A stretch of 64,000 nt of DNA from Lantana camara. Its lineage: Eukaryota > Streptophyta > Magnoliopsida > Lamiales > Verbenaceae. Below the pieces are notes generated by a model. That model saw only the letters and a program-made list of their open reading frames with translations, made no database searches and had not been told where the DNA came from. The stretch covers positions 47,303,001 through 47,367,000 of the forward strand of contig CM074858.1 of the NCBI GenBank assembly GCA_037501455.1, given 5' to 3'. This document shows, one piece after another, positions 10,918 through 24,800 of this stretch (the stretch's first letter is position 1; each line of letters begins with the position of its first letter). Both the position numbers and the translations under genes were made by a program.

Positions 10918-13235
10918 TGTAACGCCCCAAATTCCGACTTCCAGGTACGCGCGACACTTGTGAATTTTTCGAGAGTTAGGATTATTTTAATTCTTGTATT
11001 TTTTAAATTCTTACATTTTATAGTAAATCCTATAAATTATATTTCAATGTGATTATGTGAAATATGTGTCAATTTGAGAATTATTCTACAAATTGAATTT
11101 AATTGTTACGTGAATTAAGTCCCGAACGTGCCTTAATTGTTTGTATGTCCTTAATTGATCATCATTTTAAATGTGAGGACCAAATTGCATGAATAATTGT
11201 TGGACCAAAGTGAATTAAATTGTAGGAATGAAACTTGATTGCATAACTTACATAAATAAGGGACTTAATTGGAATTTAAAGCATTTCATCAAAACCAAGG
11301 CATGAATTACGTGATATATCTTCTTCCATCTTCCATGATTAATTTCATATCATACCAACCCACCATTTTGCTTCCTCCATGGCCGAACCAAAAATATTAA
11401 GGAAGAAAAAGGGAATCTCATTATTTCAAGTTAAAATCTTTGAGGAATTGAGGGTCTTGGAGGATCATCTTCATCATCATCTATCATCTCTTTCTTTCAA
11501 AGATAAGATATGAATACATGAATTCTTGAATACATGAGCTTGAAGCTAGGGTTGTGATTTTATGTAATAACTTGTTTATGTGATGCTAGAAGCATGATTA
11601 GGAGCCTTGAATCTGAATTCCTTGAATATATTTTGGAGTTTGTCAGGTTATGTGATGAGTTCATGTTTAGGGGTGAAGTGATGATTCTTGGAGATTCAAG
11701 CATGATATAAGTGTTTACACAAGTTTTATTGTATATTAAACATGTATAAGTGATGATCCTTGAAAATACAATATGGAATTGAATTATATGAGTTTTGATG
11801 AGACTTGGGTATGGTTCGAGCTTCCCCTGTTCTGCTGCTCTGTTTCTGCATCTTTTGCGCTGTGGGAACGACCCTTCCCTTTGCCTTTGTTATTGGGAAC
11901 GGTCTTTCCCATATTTAAATAAGATTGCATGGTGGCGAGGGCGGGAAAGGCCTTTCCTGTTTTAGCTTATAAGCCGGAACGACCGTTCCCATCTTCGGGG
12001 AGCAACTTCGGGGAGTTGGGAACGGCCCTTCCCATTTTGAACTAAGGGCCGGACCGTTCCCAGGCCCCTGGAGAGGCAATAAGTTTTTGCACAAAAATGG
12101 GAAATTCCAATTTTATTCCTTTGCCCTTAATTGATCCCAACATGTTATTATATGATCAATTACATGCAAAAATAGGATTATATCATACGACATTTGTTAA
12201 CGCAAATTACCTCATTACCTGCTTATGCCTTGCGTTACATTTTGGTCACATTATCGAGTTATGATCTCATGAGGGCACAAACGTTTCTGTTTGTTGTCCA
12301 GTTGTTCTTCGCGGCGGAGAATGGGATCAATGAGCGCGTTCACACATCCATGAGACGTCGTGTCACCTGTCAGCAAGCAAGTCAGGCACATGCAAAGTAA
12401 TGCATGTAGCTAGATTAATGTCATAGTCGTGCAAAGCAATTCGCGTACTGTGATTATCGTGTTAATGTCATGGTCTTAAAAAGCAATGCGTGCATCGTGA
12501 TTATCGTGATTAACTTGTTACTTTGTACCGCTCGTCAGCCGCAGGAGCTAATGTGCTATACGGGGCAAAGTGCTATGCACATGGGAGCCACCTCTTGAGC
12601 CTGCGGAGCAAAGTGCTACATGTGTGGGGGCCACCTCTTGAGCCTGTAGGAGCCACCTCTAGAATCCTAACGTGCGTGCATCGTGATTATCGTGTTACCG
12701 TGAACGGTGAAGGCTCGCAACCTTCCCATTAATGGAGTCATGGAGTGATTGGAGTGATGGAGTTTATTGGGTGATGGAGTGTATTGGAGTGATGGAGTTT
12801 ATTGGAGTAATGGGATTTATGGGAGTGATGGAGGTATTCATGAAATCGATATATGTGCAGTGTTCTTGCAGGTACACTCTAGGCGGGAATCGAGCTGAAT
12901 CGAGTCCTTGCATTCGAGTCAAGCACGGTGCATTCACTTAATATTTCAAAAGCATTGTTATTATTGTAAATGTTATTTATTTTGTTTCGTATTTTAGGAG
13001 ATGATAATGTATTGATATGTAAATTCATAATACGGGCTACTGGATAAATGATAAATAGTTTAGTATGCTTCCGCTTTATTCTATCGCATGTATAAGTTTA
13101 GTTCCGCCTAGCTTGTCATTTTATTTGCATTGTCACCCGTTCGCTATAGGTTGGTTCATGTACGAATTACCCGTTTCGTATGTGGATCGACCTATAGTGC
13201 GGGGGTGTGGCTTCCTTACGTATCGGGGTTCTACA
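10918..13235 (+). repeat. Concatemer LTR B (2,318 bp)
   Basis: Nearly identical to LTR A along its whole length, including the changed end GGGTTCTACA. A and B therefore look like the most recent duplicates. It carries the same dyad hexad and minisatellite. Confidence 0.9.
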
Positions 13236-13510
13236 TCTTAAGTGGTATCAAAGCCCGATTGCAAAACCAAGGTTCTAGTGTTGTGTCGTGTCAAGTCTAG
13301 GTCGAACGGCGTAGGAATTACTTGGTAACTTGTGCATTGCATCCATTTATGTCATTAATTGTTACATCTTACATTTTAAATTGCGTCTACGTGTGATAAG
13401 TGTATCATATACCTCATCGTTGTTACAGTTAATTCCTTGATTGTTGGCTTTATTTTGTTGTACAAGCGAAGGGTGAATCCGAGGACGGATTCTCTTAAGG
13501 GGGAGGGAAT
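13236..13510 (+). mobile_element. Concatemer core 3
   Basis: A 275-bp core with the primer site at 13243-13254 and the hairpin plus polypurine tract at its right end. No coding sequence. Confidence 0.88.
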
Positions 13511-15609
13511 TGTAATGCCCCAAATTCCGACTTCTAGGTACGCGCGACACTTGTGAATTTTTCGAGAGTTAGGATTATTTTAATTCTTGTATTTTTTAAA
13601 TTCTTACATTTTATAGTAAATCCTATAAATTATATTTCAATGTGATTATGTGAAATATGTGTCAATTTGAGAATTATTCTATAAATTGAATTTAATTGTT
13701 ACGTGAATTAAGTCCCGAACGTGCCTTAATTGTTTGTATGTCCTTAATTGATCATCATTTTAAATGTGAGGACCAAATTGCATGAATAATTGTTGGACCA
13801 AAGTGAATTAAATTGTAGGAATGAAACTTGATTGCATAACTTACATAAATAAGAGACTTAATTGCAATTTAAAGCATTTCATCAAAACCAAGGCATGAAT
13901 TACGTGATATATCTTCTTCCATCTTCCATGATTAATTTCATATCATACCAACCCACCATTTTGCTTCCTCCATGGCCGAACCAAAAATATCAAGGAAGAA
14001 AAAGGGAATCTCATTATTTCAAGTTAAAATCTTTGAGGAATTGAGGGTCTTGGAGCATCATCTTCATCATCATCTCTCATCTCTTTCTTTCAAAGATAAG
14101 ATATGAATACATGAATTCTTGAATACATGAGCTTGAAGCTAGGGTTTTGATTTTATGTAATAACTTGTTTATGCTATGCTCGAAGCATGATTAGGAGCCA
14201 TGAATCTGAATTCCTTGAATATATCTTTTGCGCTGTGGGAACGACCCTTCCCTTTGCCTTTGTTATTGGGAACGGTCTTTCCCATATTTAAATAAGATTG
14301 CATGGCGGCGAGGGCGGGAACGGCCCTTCCCATTTTGGCTTATAAGCCGTAACGGCCATTCCCATCTTCGGGGAGAAACTTCGGGGAGTTGGGAACGGCC
14401 CTTCCCATTTTGAACTAAGGGCCGGACCGTTCCCAGGCCCCTGGAGAGGCAGTAAGTTTCTGCACAAAAATGCGAAATTCCAATTCTATTCCTTTACCCT
14501 TAATTGATCCCAACATGCTATTATATGATCAATTACATACAAAAATAGGATTATATCATACTACATTTGTTAACACTTATTACCTCGTTACCTGATTATG
14601 CCTTGCGTTACATTTTGGTCACATTATCGAGTTATTATCTCATGAGGGCACAAATGTTTCCGTTTCTTGTCCAGTTGTTCTTCGCGGCGGAGAATGGGAT
14701 TAATGAGCACGTTCACGCATCCATGAGACGTAGTGTCACCTGTCAGCAAGCAAGTCAGGCCCATGCAAAGCAAAGCGTGTAGCTAGATTAATGTTATAGT
14801 CATGCAAAGCAATTCGCGTACTGTGATTATCATGTTAATGTCATGGTCATACAAAGCAATGCGTGCATCGTGATTATCGTGATTACCGTGTTACTGTGTA
14901 CCGCTCTTCAGCCGCAGGAGCTAAGTGCTATACGGGGTAAAGTGCTACGCACATGGGAGCCACCTCTTGAGCCTGCGGAGCAAAGTGCTACATGTGTGGG
15001 GGCCACCTCTTGAGCCTGTAGGAGCCACCTCTAGAATCCTAACGCTGCGTGCATCGTCATTGTCGTGTTACCGTGAACGGTGAAGGCTCGCAACCTTCCC
15101 ATTAATGGAGTGATGGAGTGATTGGAGTGATGGAGTTTATTGGAGTGATGGAGTGTATTGGAGTGATGGAGTTTATTGGAGTAATGCGATTTATGGGACT
15201 GATGGAGGTATTCATGAAATCGATATATGTGCAGTGTTCTTGCAGGTACACTCTAGGCGGGAATCGAGCTGAGTCGAGTCCTTGCATTCGAGTCAAGCAC
15301 GGTGCATTCACTTATTATTTCAAAAGCATTGTTATTATTGTAAATGTTATTTATTTTGTTTCGTATTTTAGGAGATGATAATGTATTTATATGTAAATTC
15401 ATAATACGGACTACTGGATAACTGATAAATAGTTTAGTATGCTTCCGCTATATTCTATCGCATGTATAAGTTTAGTTCTGCCTAGCTTGTCATTTTATTT
15501 GCATTGTCACCCGTTCGCTATAGGTTGGTTCATGTACGGATTACCCGTTTCGTATGTGGATCGACCTAAAGTGCGGGGGTGTGGCATCCTTACGTATCGG
15601 TGTGCTACA
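13511..15609 (+). repeat. Concatemer LTR C (2,099 bp, internal deletion)
   Basis: This copy starts TGTAATGCCCC, with a CpG-type C-to-T change. About 220 bp are missing at 14224 relative to LTRs A, B and D: the sequence jumps from CTTGAATATAT to CTTTTGCGCTGTGGG. The loss removes the region just before the dyads and leaves the dyads themselves. Confidence 0.9.
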
Positions 15610-15889
15610 TCTTAAGTGGTATCAAAGCCCGATTGCAAAACCAAGGCTCTAGTGTTGTGTCGTGTCGTGTCAAGTCTAGGTCGAACGGCGTAGGAATTAC
15701 TTGGTAACTTGTGCATTGCATCCATTTATGTCATTAATTGTTACATCTTACATTTTAAATTGCGTCTACGTGTGATAAGTGTATCATATACCTCACCGTT
15801 GTTACAGTTAACTCCTTGATTGTTGGCTTTATTTTGTTGTACAAGCGAAGGGTGAATCCGAGGACGGATTCTCTTAAGGGGGAGGGAAT
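15610..15889 (+). mobile_element. Concatemer core 4
   Basis: A 280-bp core with the primer site at 15617-15628. It is 5 bp longer than the others because of a GTGTC duplication (TGTGTCGTGTCGTGTC near 15655). Confidence 0.88.
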
Positions 15890-18222
15890 TGTAACGCCCC
15901 AAATTCCGACTTCCAGGCACGCGCGACACTTGTAAATTTTTCGAGAGTTAGGATTATTTTAATTCTTGTATTTTTTAAATTCTTACATTTTATAATAAAT
16001 CATATAAATTATATTTCAATGTGATTATGTGAAATATGTGTCAATTTGAGAATTATTCTATAAATTGAATTTAATTGTTACGTGAATTAAGTCCCGAACG
16101 TGCCTTAATTGTTTATATGTCCTTAATTGATCATCATTTTAAATGTGAGGACCAAATTGCATGAATAATTGTTGGACCAAAGTGAATTAAATTGTAGGAA
16201 TGAAACTTGATTGCATAACTTACATAAATAAGGGACTTAATTGTAATTTAAAGCATTTCATCAAAACCAAGGCATGAATTACGTGATATATCTTCTTCTA
16301 TCTTCCATGATTAATTTCATATCATACCAACCCACCATTTTGCTTCCTCCATGGCCGAACCAAAAATATCAAGGAAGCAAAAGGGAATCTCATTATTTCA
16401 AGTTAAAATCTTTGAGGAATTGAGGGTCTTGGAGCATCATCTTCATCTTCATCATCATATCTCATCTCTTTCTTTCAAAGATAAGATATGAATACATAAA
16501 TTCTTGAATACATGAGCTTGAAGCTAGGGTTGTGATTTTATGTAATAACTTGTTTATGTGATGCTAGAAGCATGATTAGGAGCCTTGAATTTGAATTCCT
16601 TGAATATATTTTGGAGTTTGTCAGGTTATGTGATGAGTTCATGTTTAGGGGTGAAGTGATGATTCTTGGAGATTCAAACATGATATAAGTGTTTACACTA
16701 GTTTTATTGTATCTTAAACATGTATACATATTTCCTTTCTTGAATTATACCATATGGAATTTAATTATATGAGTTTTGATGAGATTTGGGTATGGTTCGA
16801 GCTTCCCCTGTTCTGCTGCTCTGTTTCTACATCTTCTGCGCAGCGGGAACGACCCTTCCCTTTGCCTTTGTTATTGCGAACGGCCGTTCCCATATTTAAA
16901 TAGGATTGCATGGCGGCGAGGGCGGGAACGGCCCTTCCCGTTTTGGCTTATAAGCCGGAACGGCCGTTCCCATCTTCAGGGAGCAACTTCGGGGAGTTGG
17001 GAACGACTCTTCCCATTTTGAACTAAGGGCCGGAACGGCCGTTCCCAGGCCCCTGGAGAGGCAGTATGTTTCTGCACAAAAATGGGAAATTCCTATTCTA
17101 TTCCTTTACCCTTAATTGATCCCAACATGCTATTATATGATCAATTACATGCAAAAATAGGATTATATCATACTACATTTGTTAACGCATATTACCTCGT
17201 TACCTGATTATGCCTTGCATTACATTTTGGTCACATTATCGAGTTATGATCTCATGAGGGCACAAATGTTTCTGTTTCTTGTCCAGTTGTTCTTCATGGC
17301 GGAGAATGGGATCAATGAGCACTTTCACGCATCCATGAGACGTTGTGTCACCTATCAGCAAGCAAGTCAGGCCCATGCAAAGCAATACGTGTAGCTTGAT
17401 TAATGTCATAGTCGTGCAAAGCAAAGCTCGTACTGTGATTATCGTGTTAATGTCATGATCATACAAGGCAATGCATGCATCGTGATTATCGTGATTACCG
17501 TGTTACTGTTTACCGCTCGTCAACCGCAGGAGCTAAGTGCTGTATGGGGCAAAGTGCTACGCACATGGGAGTCACCTCTTGAGACTGCGGAGCAAAGTGC
17601 TACATGTGTGGGGGCCAGCTCTTGAGCCTGTAGGAGCCACCTCGAGAATCCTAACGCTGCGTGCATCGTGAATATCGTGTTACCGTGAACGGTGAAGGCT
17701 CGCAACCTTCCCATTAATGGAGTGATGGAGTGATTGGAGTGATGGAGTTTATTGGAGTGATGGAGTGTATTGGAGTGATGGAGTTTATTGGAGTAATGGG
17801 ATTTATGGGAGTGATGGAGGTATTCATGAAATCGATATATGTGTAGTGTTCTTGCAGGTACATTCTAGGTAGGAATCGAGCTGAGTCGAGTCCTTGTATT
17901 CGAGTCAAGCACGGTGCATTCACTTATTGTTTCAAAAGCATTGTTGTTATTGTAAATGTTTTTTATTTTTGTTTCGTATTTTAGGAGATGATAATGTATT
18001 GATATGTAAATTCATAATACGGACTACTGGATAAATGATCAATAGTTCAGTATGCTTCCGCTTTATTCTATTACATGTATAAGTTTAGTTCCACCTAGCT
18101 TGTCATTTTATTTGCATTGCCACCCGCTCGCTATAGGTTGGTTCATGTACGGATTACCCGTTTCGTATGTGGATCGACCTATAGTGCGGGGGTGTGGCAT
18201 CCTCACATATTGGGGTGCTACA
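15890..18222 (+). repeat. Concatemer LTR D (2,333 bp), right end of array
   Basis: A full-length LTR that ends GGGGTGCTACA. The next bases, AAGAT (18223-18227), are the expected right target duplication of the whole array, but the left partner lies outside the window. Its dyads are the best preserved of the array. Confidence 0.9.
16845..17046 (+). promoter_or_regulatory. Dyad hexad in LTR D
   Basis: Six 16-bp dyads start at 16845, 16876, 16924, 16956, 16999 and 17031. Three contain an intact CGAACGGCCGTTCC or GGAACGGCCGTTCC centre. They lie about 955-1157 bp into the LTR. Confidence 0.82.
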
Positions 18223-18343
18223 AAGATGGAAGTGAACACGAAAGACGTTTCAAATAAATTCCATGAATTCATATAAGATAATTACTGCATAATATCATAT
18301 TAGAATTAAACAATTTGAACATTTTAACCAACCTTCATGCATA

Positions 18344-18389
<46 letters not shown>

Positions 18390-18471
18390 ACCACGTACAT
18401 GCATGCATGAAATATATTAAATTTATACACAATCCATGCACACATATATAATATATATACCATTCACATGC

Positions 18472-18502
<31 letters not shown>

Positions 18503-20326
18503 ATTACGTACACACATGCATAAGGATATTTATATATATATGCATGCATACACAGAATATTACACACATAAATATATACAAGTACATGGTATACATAATT
18601 TAGGATCAAATAATAAACATTTAAGGGCAAGGTTTGCATGATTAAAACAAGAAAAAGAACAAATTACGCAACAGCAGCAGCTAGGGTCGAAACTAGCCAA
18701 AAACAAGGTCGCGGGGGCGACCCAATTCAGGCTAAAATGAGTCATGGTAGTGATCAGCTCCAGCAGCAGCCTCCATCTCTGTTACAGGTCAAAACTTGTG
18801 CAATTTAGGGTCACGGGCGCGACCCAAAAACACTTAAACTCGCTCGCTGCGCGACTGCTACACACAGTCGCGAAACGAGAGCAGAAACTCCCCTGTTTCT
18901 GATCTCCCTTGAAGCAGCAGCAGCTCAGGACAAAAGGCCACCCACAAGACAGTAACATGGCTAAACAAACACATGCAAATCTGGTCTAAAACATGCTCAA
19001 CAACAATAGCAAACCACACGCAGCACAAGGGAGCAAATTTCAGTCACAAAATTTAAAAATCTCATTCCATTAATGGTGGTTCGAGTTGCAGCTATCAACC
19101 ATGAAATTTGAGCATATAAATGTATAAATGAATGTCTTAAGATCATACTTCATGCATTAGTTCAAGATAAAGGGTAGAGAAGGCATGAATTCATCCAAAA
19201 ATGGCACATAACCTAACTATTCATCAAGCTAGCCATTACATGATCAATTCTCCAAGAAAATCAGAAAATAAGGAGTCCAAAGAAAGAGGAAAGGATGGAG
19301 ATTACAAATCCAGATTACCTTTCAAATTTGAGCCGAATCGGATGAGAAACGAGCTTGGAAATCAAATATGGAATAGTGCCAATCTCTCTCTCCCTTCTAT
19401 CTCTGTTTGCCGCAGTTTTCCTCCCCCTTTTCTACTGAGGAACGAACTAGAAAGACAAAGGAGAGAAAGGGGAGTAAGTGAGGAAAATGCGGGGCCAAGA
19501 ATGGGTTGAATTGGTCAAAGATTGAACAAGTTATGGCCAAAATGGTAAAATGTGGCGAATCTGTCACACGGGTCAAGTTTCGGGCAAAATTTGGAGCTTC
19601 GAACGAGTTTGGAAAATTATGAATCTATGTTTCTTAGTTTCCTTTCTTCGTTACGAGTCTGACACCTCTTCCGGAATTCGAATCCGAATCCCTGAGCTCC
19701 ATATATGTCGCCCGGAACCAGAGGTGCGCTAAATGCTCTTAATCTCCCGACTTGGTCTCGTTCTCAAAATAAAATTCGTTAACACCCCCAAAAAAATCGA
19801 AAACAGGAAACGAGCACGTAGACAAGTTCATAACACATAAATCTACAACATACTAAAATTGCACAATTTTTCGGAATCAAAACCTATATGTGCAAAACAT
19901 TCAAGAATTCATTTAAATTCATATTCAAATATTTCAATTATAAAATTAAATTTCGTTTTAAATTTGATTAAAATATAACGAAATAAATATATTTAAAATG
20001 ACTAATTAAAAATTATAATTAAAATAAATAATTAATTACATAATTAAATAATTTAAACGCACACTTACGTAAAAATCCATACATTTTCGAATAAATACAA
20101 AAATTAAAATCAAAGAATTTCATATTAATTAAGAAAATTGAATTTCATAAAGACAAGTCAACGCATTAAAAAATAGAATTAATATTTATATAACTTAAGA
20201 TATAAATATTTAACATTTTAATATTTAATATAAAATTAAATATACAAAACACTTATAAACAATTAATTCGCGCAATTTGGTAAACACATACGTCATACTA
20301 GAATATGAAAAAGTTGGGGCATTACA
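18223..20326 (-). repeat. LTR fragment, minus strand, cut by the concatemer
   Basis: On minus the fragment starts TGTAATGCCCC at 20326 and stops where the concatemer begins, so its 3' part lies left of the window. It interrupts the integrase frame of element O; ATATT (20327-20331) would be the target duplication. It contains AT microsatellites, very AT-rich sequence between about 19900 and 20270, and diverged GGTCGCGGGCGCGACC-type dyads at 18707 and 18809 with a related TCGCG/CGCGA block near 18840-18875. Open frames at 18295-18639 and 19201-19509 lack domains and lie in repeats. Confidence 0.75.
18341..18387. repeat. (TA)n microsatellite
   Basis: An uninterrupted TA run inside the LTR fragment. 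A second, shorter run follows at about 18474-18497. Confidence 0.9.
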
Positions 20327-20506
20327 ATATTATTTGTGGTATGGGTTAAAGAAGGACGTAGCCGACTTTGTGAAACATTGTTTGACATGTCAGAAAGTTA
20401 AGGCCGAGCATCAAAAGCCGGGAGGTCTTCTACAGCCGTTACCTATTCCCGAGTGGAAGTGGGAACAAGTGACGATGGATTTTATATCCGGATTACCAAG
20501 AGTGAA
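20327..20506 (+). pseudogene. Element O integrase zinc-finger fragment
   Basis: The translation is a Tekay-type integrase segment: [31 protein letters not shown], then [18 protein letters not shown]. It holds the two zinc-binding cysteines (CLTC) and the first catalytic aspartate (TMDF). The left side is cut by a minus-strand LTR and the right side by an LTR inserted at 20507. The coding sequence resumes at 28121 after the duplicated GTGAA. This is a remnant of element O, whose gag, protease, RT and 5' LTR lie left of the window. Confidence 0.9.
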
Positions 20507-21818
20507 TGTGACGCCCCGATAATTCGGCCGTACAGGTATGACGTAAGTGTTTACCGAATTGCGCGAAATAATTAATTATACGTGTTTTATGTATTTAATT
20601 TATATTTTAATTATATTAAATGTTAATTATTTTTATTTAATGTTATTAATATTAAATACATTTATATAAAATAAATATATTTATATATATTATTGTGTAC
20701 GTGTGCATGAAAATAATTATGCATGCATTTATATTCATAACTTATATATGCATGCATGTATTCATTATATATATATACGTATGCATGCATTATTAATTAT
20801 AATATATTATATATGTATTTATAGTATATTAGTTGTAATATTGTTAATTTTATTGTTACATTGCGTATGAGTGATATTTACGTGCTTCGTTTCTATTTGA
20901 ATTGATACCGGAATTTCGTGCGAATTTAATATGTTGAACTTATACGTGTCTTGTATATGAATATTTGTTCATTTCGTATTTTCGGATTCATTTGCTTGTG
21001 TTTCGAATTTAATTTGAATTTTGGAATCCAAGTCGGGGGCTAACGAGCACTTAGCGCACCATTGGTTCCGTATTTAATATCTTGAGCTCGAGAACTCGGA
21101 TTCGAGTTCCGTCAACTCCGCTGAACTCGTAACGAAAATTCGAGTTTAGTAAACTTAGCCTTATATTTTTCTAACGTCATTTGAACCTCCGAAATTCAAC
21201 CGAAAAACGAAACGGCCATAACTTACTCATTTGTTGACCAAATTAACCATGGTTTGATGCTATAGAACCCTAACTCAACCACCTAACCTGCTGTACCATG
21301 CCCTAACCGAACCAACCCTCACACAATTCACAAATCTCAGCCAAAGTTACTGCCTTCCAGTGCTCTCCCGTAACCTTGCTTTCCTTGGAGATTTTGGGGC
21401 TCAAATCTCATCCAATCTTCATCCAATCAACAAGGTAAGCTTAGGTTTGTAATATATGTTCATTCTTGATCATTTTCATTCATTCATCCCCAAATTTGAT
21501 CATGGTTTCGTGGGTTTTTGACTGATTTTCGAAAATAGTAGGTTTTGAGTAATTTTGTTGATCTCATTCAATTCTTAATGGTTTTGATTGATTCCAAGCT
21601 TGAGAATGATTGTTTTGACATCCTCTTCTCAATTATGATCATTGATTTCATGGTAGTTGAAGTATTTATGAGATATCATTTCTGGCTTCTTGAGAAACTT
21701 TGATGAAATGTCACGTATGACAGCTTTTCTTGGTTGAGCTTGTTTGGAACTGATTTATAGGTTGAATTTGTGGTGTTTTGCTGCACATTTGATAGCCTAA
21801 CTTATATGAATGTGTTGG

Positions 21819-24800
21819 TGTAGCACCCCGCACGTGAGGCACCACATCCCCCGCACTAAGGCTCAACACGAGTAACGAAACAGTAAATCCGCACCCGTAT
21901 CAAACCCTAGCGAACGGGAGACGAACATAAAAGCTTTCCTAAGCCAGGCGGAGCTAGACCCTGCAATGAAAACCAATCTACAAAGTACAATGCATTGCAA
22001 AGCCAAAAGATCAATCATACAAATCATAAGCAGAAATTTGGGCTCTTCAGGCCTCTTTTAAATCAATAGCAAAACTCAGTAACAGCAATTCAACTCCAAT
22101 TACATGAATATTCCAGTTCATGATATAATAGAATGAATCATACATAATTCCAATACAGAAATGAGTGCAGAGACTCTTCTAATCTAACTCGACTCACTGA
22201 AAGACTCCCGACACCTCCGCCTAGCTCGAAACTCCAAAGCCCAACCTGCACACTAAAGTGTTGGGGAGGGAGAGGGTCAGTCTCTAGAAGACTGAGTGAG
22301 CAGGAGCGATATATATATAAAACATGCACATGCAAGTCATAAATCCCGAGCAAGGTTTTATTTGAAATGATCCCCACTAAGGGTAAGAAATAGATAAACA
22401 ATGCTCGAACTTTACGACTAAATCATATTAAATTCATTACATTCATAAATCATACATAAATATAAGGCTCGGCGAGTGAGCGTGCACAATCTCCAACCAA
22501 CTCCGACCGTGTACGACAAATATCATTAATATATTGATTAGGCGATCATGCAATATATCATAATACACACAAATCATAAATCATGTCCTAAATATATTGT
22601 TTGGGCAATCCGATGCCCGGCCTTCCCGCACCGTGCCTATCAATCAATAATCAATCAGTCAATCAATCATTTTCAATCATAAATAAGTTCCAACCTTCTT
22701 CCTCCGGGTTGGTGGTGGGTTTGGAAGACCCGACCACCCGATCATTGGCCAAAAGGGGTTACATGACTCCCCAGATGGCACTCAGCTCCCTTTCCCCGCC
22801 AATCTCCTGACGAGGTCCGGTACCGCTGTCTAGTAGTGGGACTAGTGTGAGGGTTTACCGTCAGCCCTTGCCTTCTCGGGTCCCCACTCACACCAAGCCC
22901 CTGGTCCCCAATCCGTGCAATCAATCAATCAATCTTTTCTCGCCAAAACATTTGATTTATAAAAATCATACCGTATCCATCATTATCCATTTGAAAAGGG
23001 TTTACTCGATCAATACATACTATAAGAAATCATACCTTACCGTGTAAATCGGCATATGCTATATACGTACCTCTCCGTGTCATCCTAATCCGTAGCTAGC
23101 ATGAAGACACACGGTTTGGAGCATAGCCTCATTACAAAACCATTTTTAAGTTATAAGCTCAAACGCGTAATTCAGAAGGACTTACTCGATAACTCCATTT
23201 GAAAACCATATATGTATAATCATAAGGTTTTGGCTAAAGCTTTTCACATAAGGGTTGTAGGGTTTATTATATAGCTAAAACAAAAACCACCCTCACCTGA
23301 ACCGTGACGAAACAAGGAACGGGTTAACAAGTGCTCGAACGATCAAAAGCTCTCCACCCTGGAGACAAACTGTACAAAAGACCACAAGACGTGTTCGTGA
23401 GACTCAAGACTCTAAATGAACCATATAAGACGCACGGCAATGCTCAAGCATGATATGAAGGCATAAGGATCATATTAAGTCATGAAATGTTCATGTGCAT
23501 GATTAAGACATTTAACTCGTATATCCAAGTCATTCACTCAATCATTCATTATCATTCAATTCATATTCCCAATCAATTTATTTCAAGAACTCAAATAGGA
23601 GCATAGAACATATTCAAGCTCTTCCATAATGTCACCACATACTTCATATTACATAACATAGCATATATTTAAGGTTTGACAACAAGAAGAAGTCTTATGA
23701 TAAAGAAAATAAGTGATGCGATTCGTAAACGACATATAAACACACATAAACGGCATTCAATAAAAGCATGCCTAAAACACATCCAAATATCATGAAATTG
23801 CACCATAATACTCCTAACACATAGCCAAACAAGTTCATAGTTCAACACGAAAGGAGATAAAATCAATAAGGAGGGGAAACAAATCAAAAACCGAAGAGGA
23901 AGTAACAAAGACTGCACATGGGAAGTGACACGGGGGTGTCACCAACCCTAGCCCAACTGAGCCACGGGCGTGGCTCAGTACAGAGCTGCCCAGAAGGTGT
24001 GACACGCCCGTGTCTCCCTCTTATGAGTAAATGAGACACGGGGGTGTCACGGTACAGAACTTAGGGCGATTACAGATTTTTCCGGCAAAACTGAACTCAT
24101 ACAAAATCAATCCAAAGGCATACCAAATGAACTCTAAATGCTCTGAAACTTGATATGCAACATATTTGGCATGTTATGAACATTTTTCATTTAGAGTGAA
24201 AAGGCTAAATCGCACGTTAAGGTCATCGAATCCACGCAACAAAACTGGGTCGCCAAAAACCGTACATAAAGGATCAATTGTTCAATCATGCCTTGTTCAA
24301 GTACTTAGGGCTTGAATTTGGATCTGAAACTTTGGGGAATGCATGCTAACATACTAAACAACTTATATACATCATATATATGCAAAATGGTACCATTTAA
24401 AGCACATTAGAATGATCAACAAGTTACAAAATGTAACAGCAACAATTCTGTCAACAATCATGCATAAGAACAGGCCATGTACTTCGGTTTTGAGGCTTCA
24501 AATGGAACCAAATACTTAAAGCATGAATGCTAACATATATAACAATGAGTGTACATCAACTCCATGCAATTTCACACGAAATGGAGGCCATATGATCATG
24601 CAACAACACAAAATTTCACACAGCAGTCACAAAACAGGGGAAATAGTTTGATCATCAAGTTTGAAGCTCCATATCTCATAATTTTATAAAAGGAGCAAGA
24701 GATGAAATCCTCCTAACATCATATACTATCAGTTGGGAAGGAAATAGATCAAGAAACAAGTTCATATGATCATGTTTAAGCAAGGAAATCAGCTACACAA

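Larger units (their letters stand above)
7735..18222 (+). mobile_element. Tandem LTR concatemer of a short non-autonomous element (five LTRs, four cores)
   Basis: LTRs of about 2.3 kb alternate with a 275-280 bp core that holds a primer site at its left end and a polypurine tract at its right end. The order is LTR0 (3' end only), core, LTR A, core, LTR B, core, LTR C, core, LTR D. Neighbouring units share one LTR, so this is a head-to-tail concatemer and not separate insertions. The period is 2,594, 2,593 and 2,379 bp. Nothing in the cores is coding. Sequence after LTR D (18223) is unrelated, so the right end of the array is seen. The left end lies beyond element 1, which inserted into LTR0. 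The family resembles the element at 49004 (same LTR start, polypurine tract and hairpin). Confidence 0.9.

Noticed and set aside
7735..18222. Ordinary satellite DNA
   Set aside because: Each unit has precise LTR ends, primer site and polypurine tract, and the array ends at an exact LTR terminus.
18295..18639. 114-codon minus-strand open frame
   Set aside because: Low-complexity Tyr/Ile peptide produced by TA microsatellites.
19201..19509. 102-codon plus-strand open frame in the LTR fragment
   Set aside because: No domain or family resemblance; surrounded by LTR sequence.
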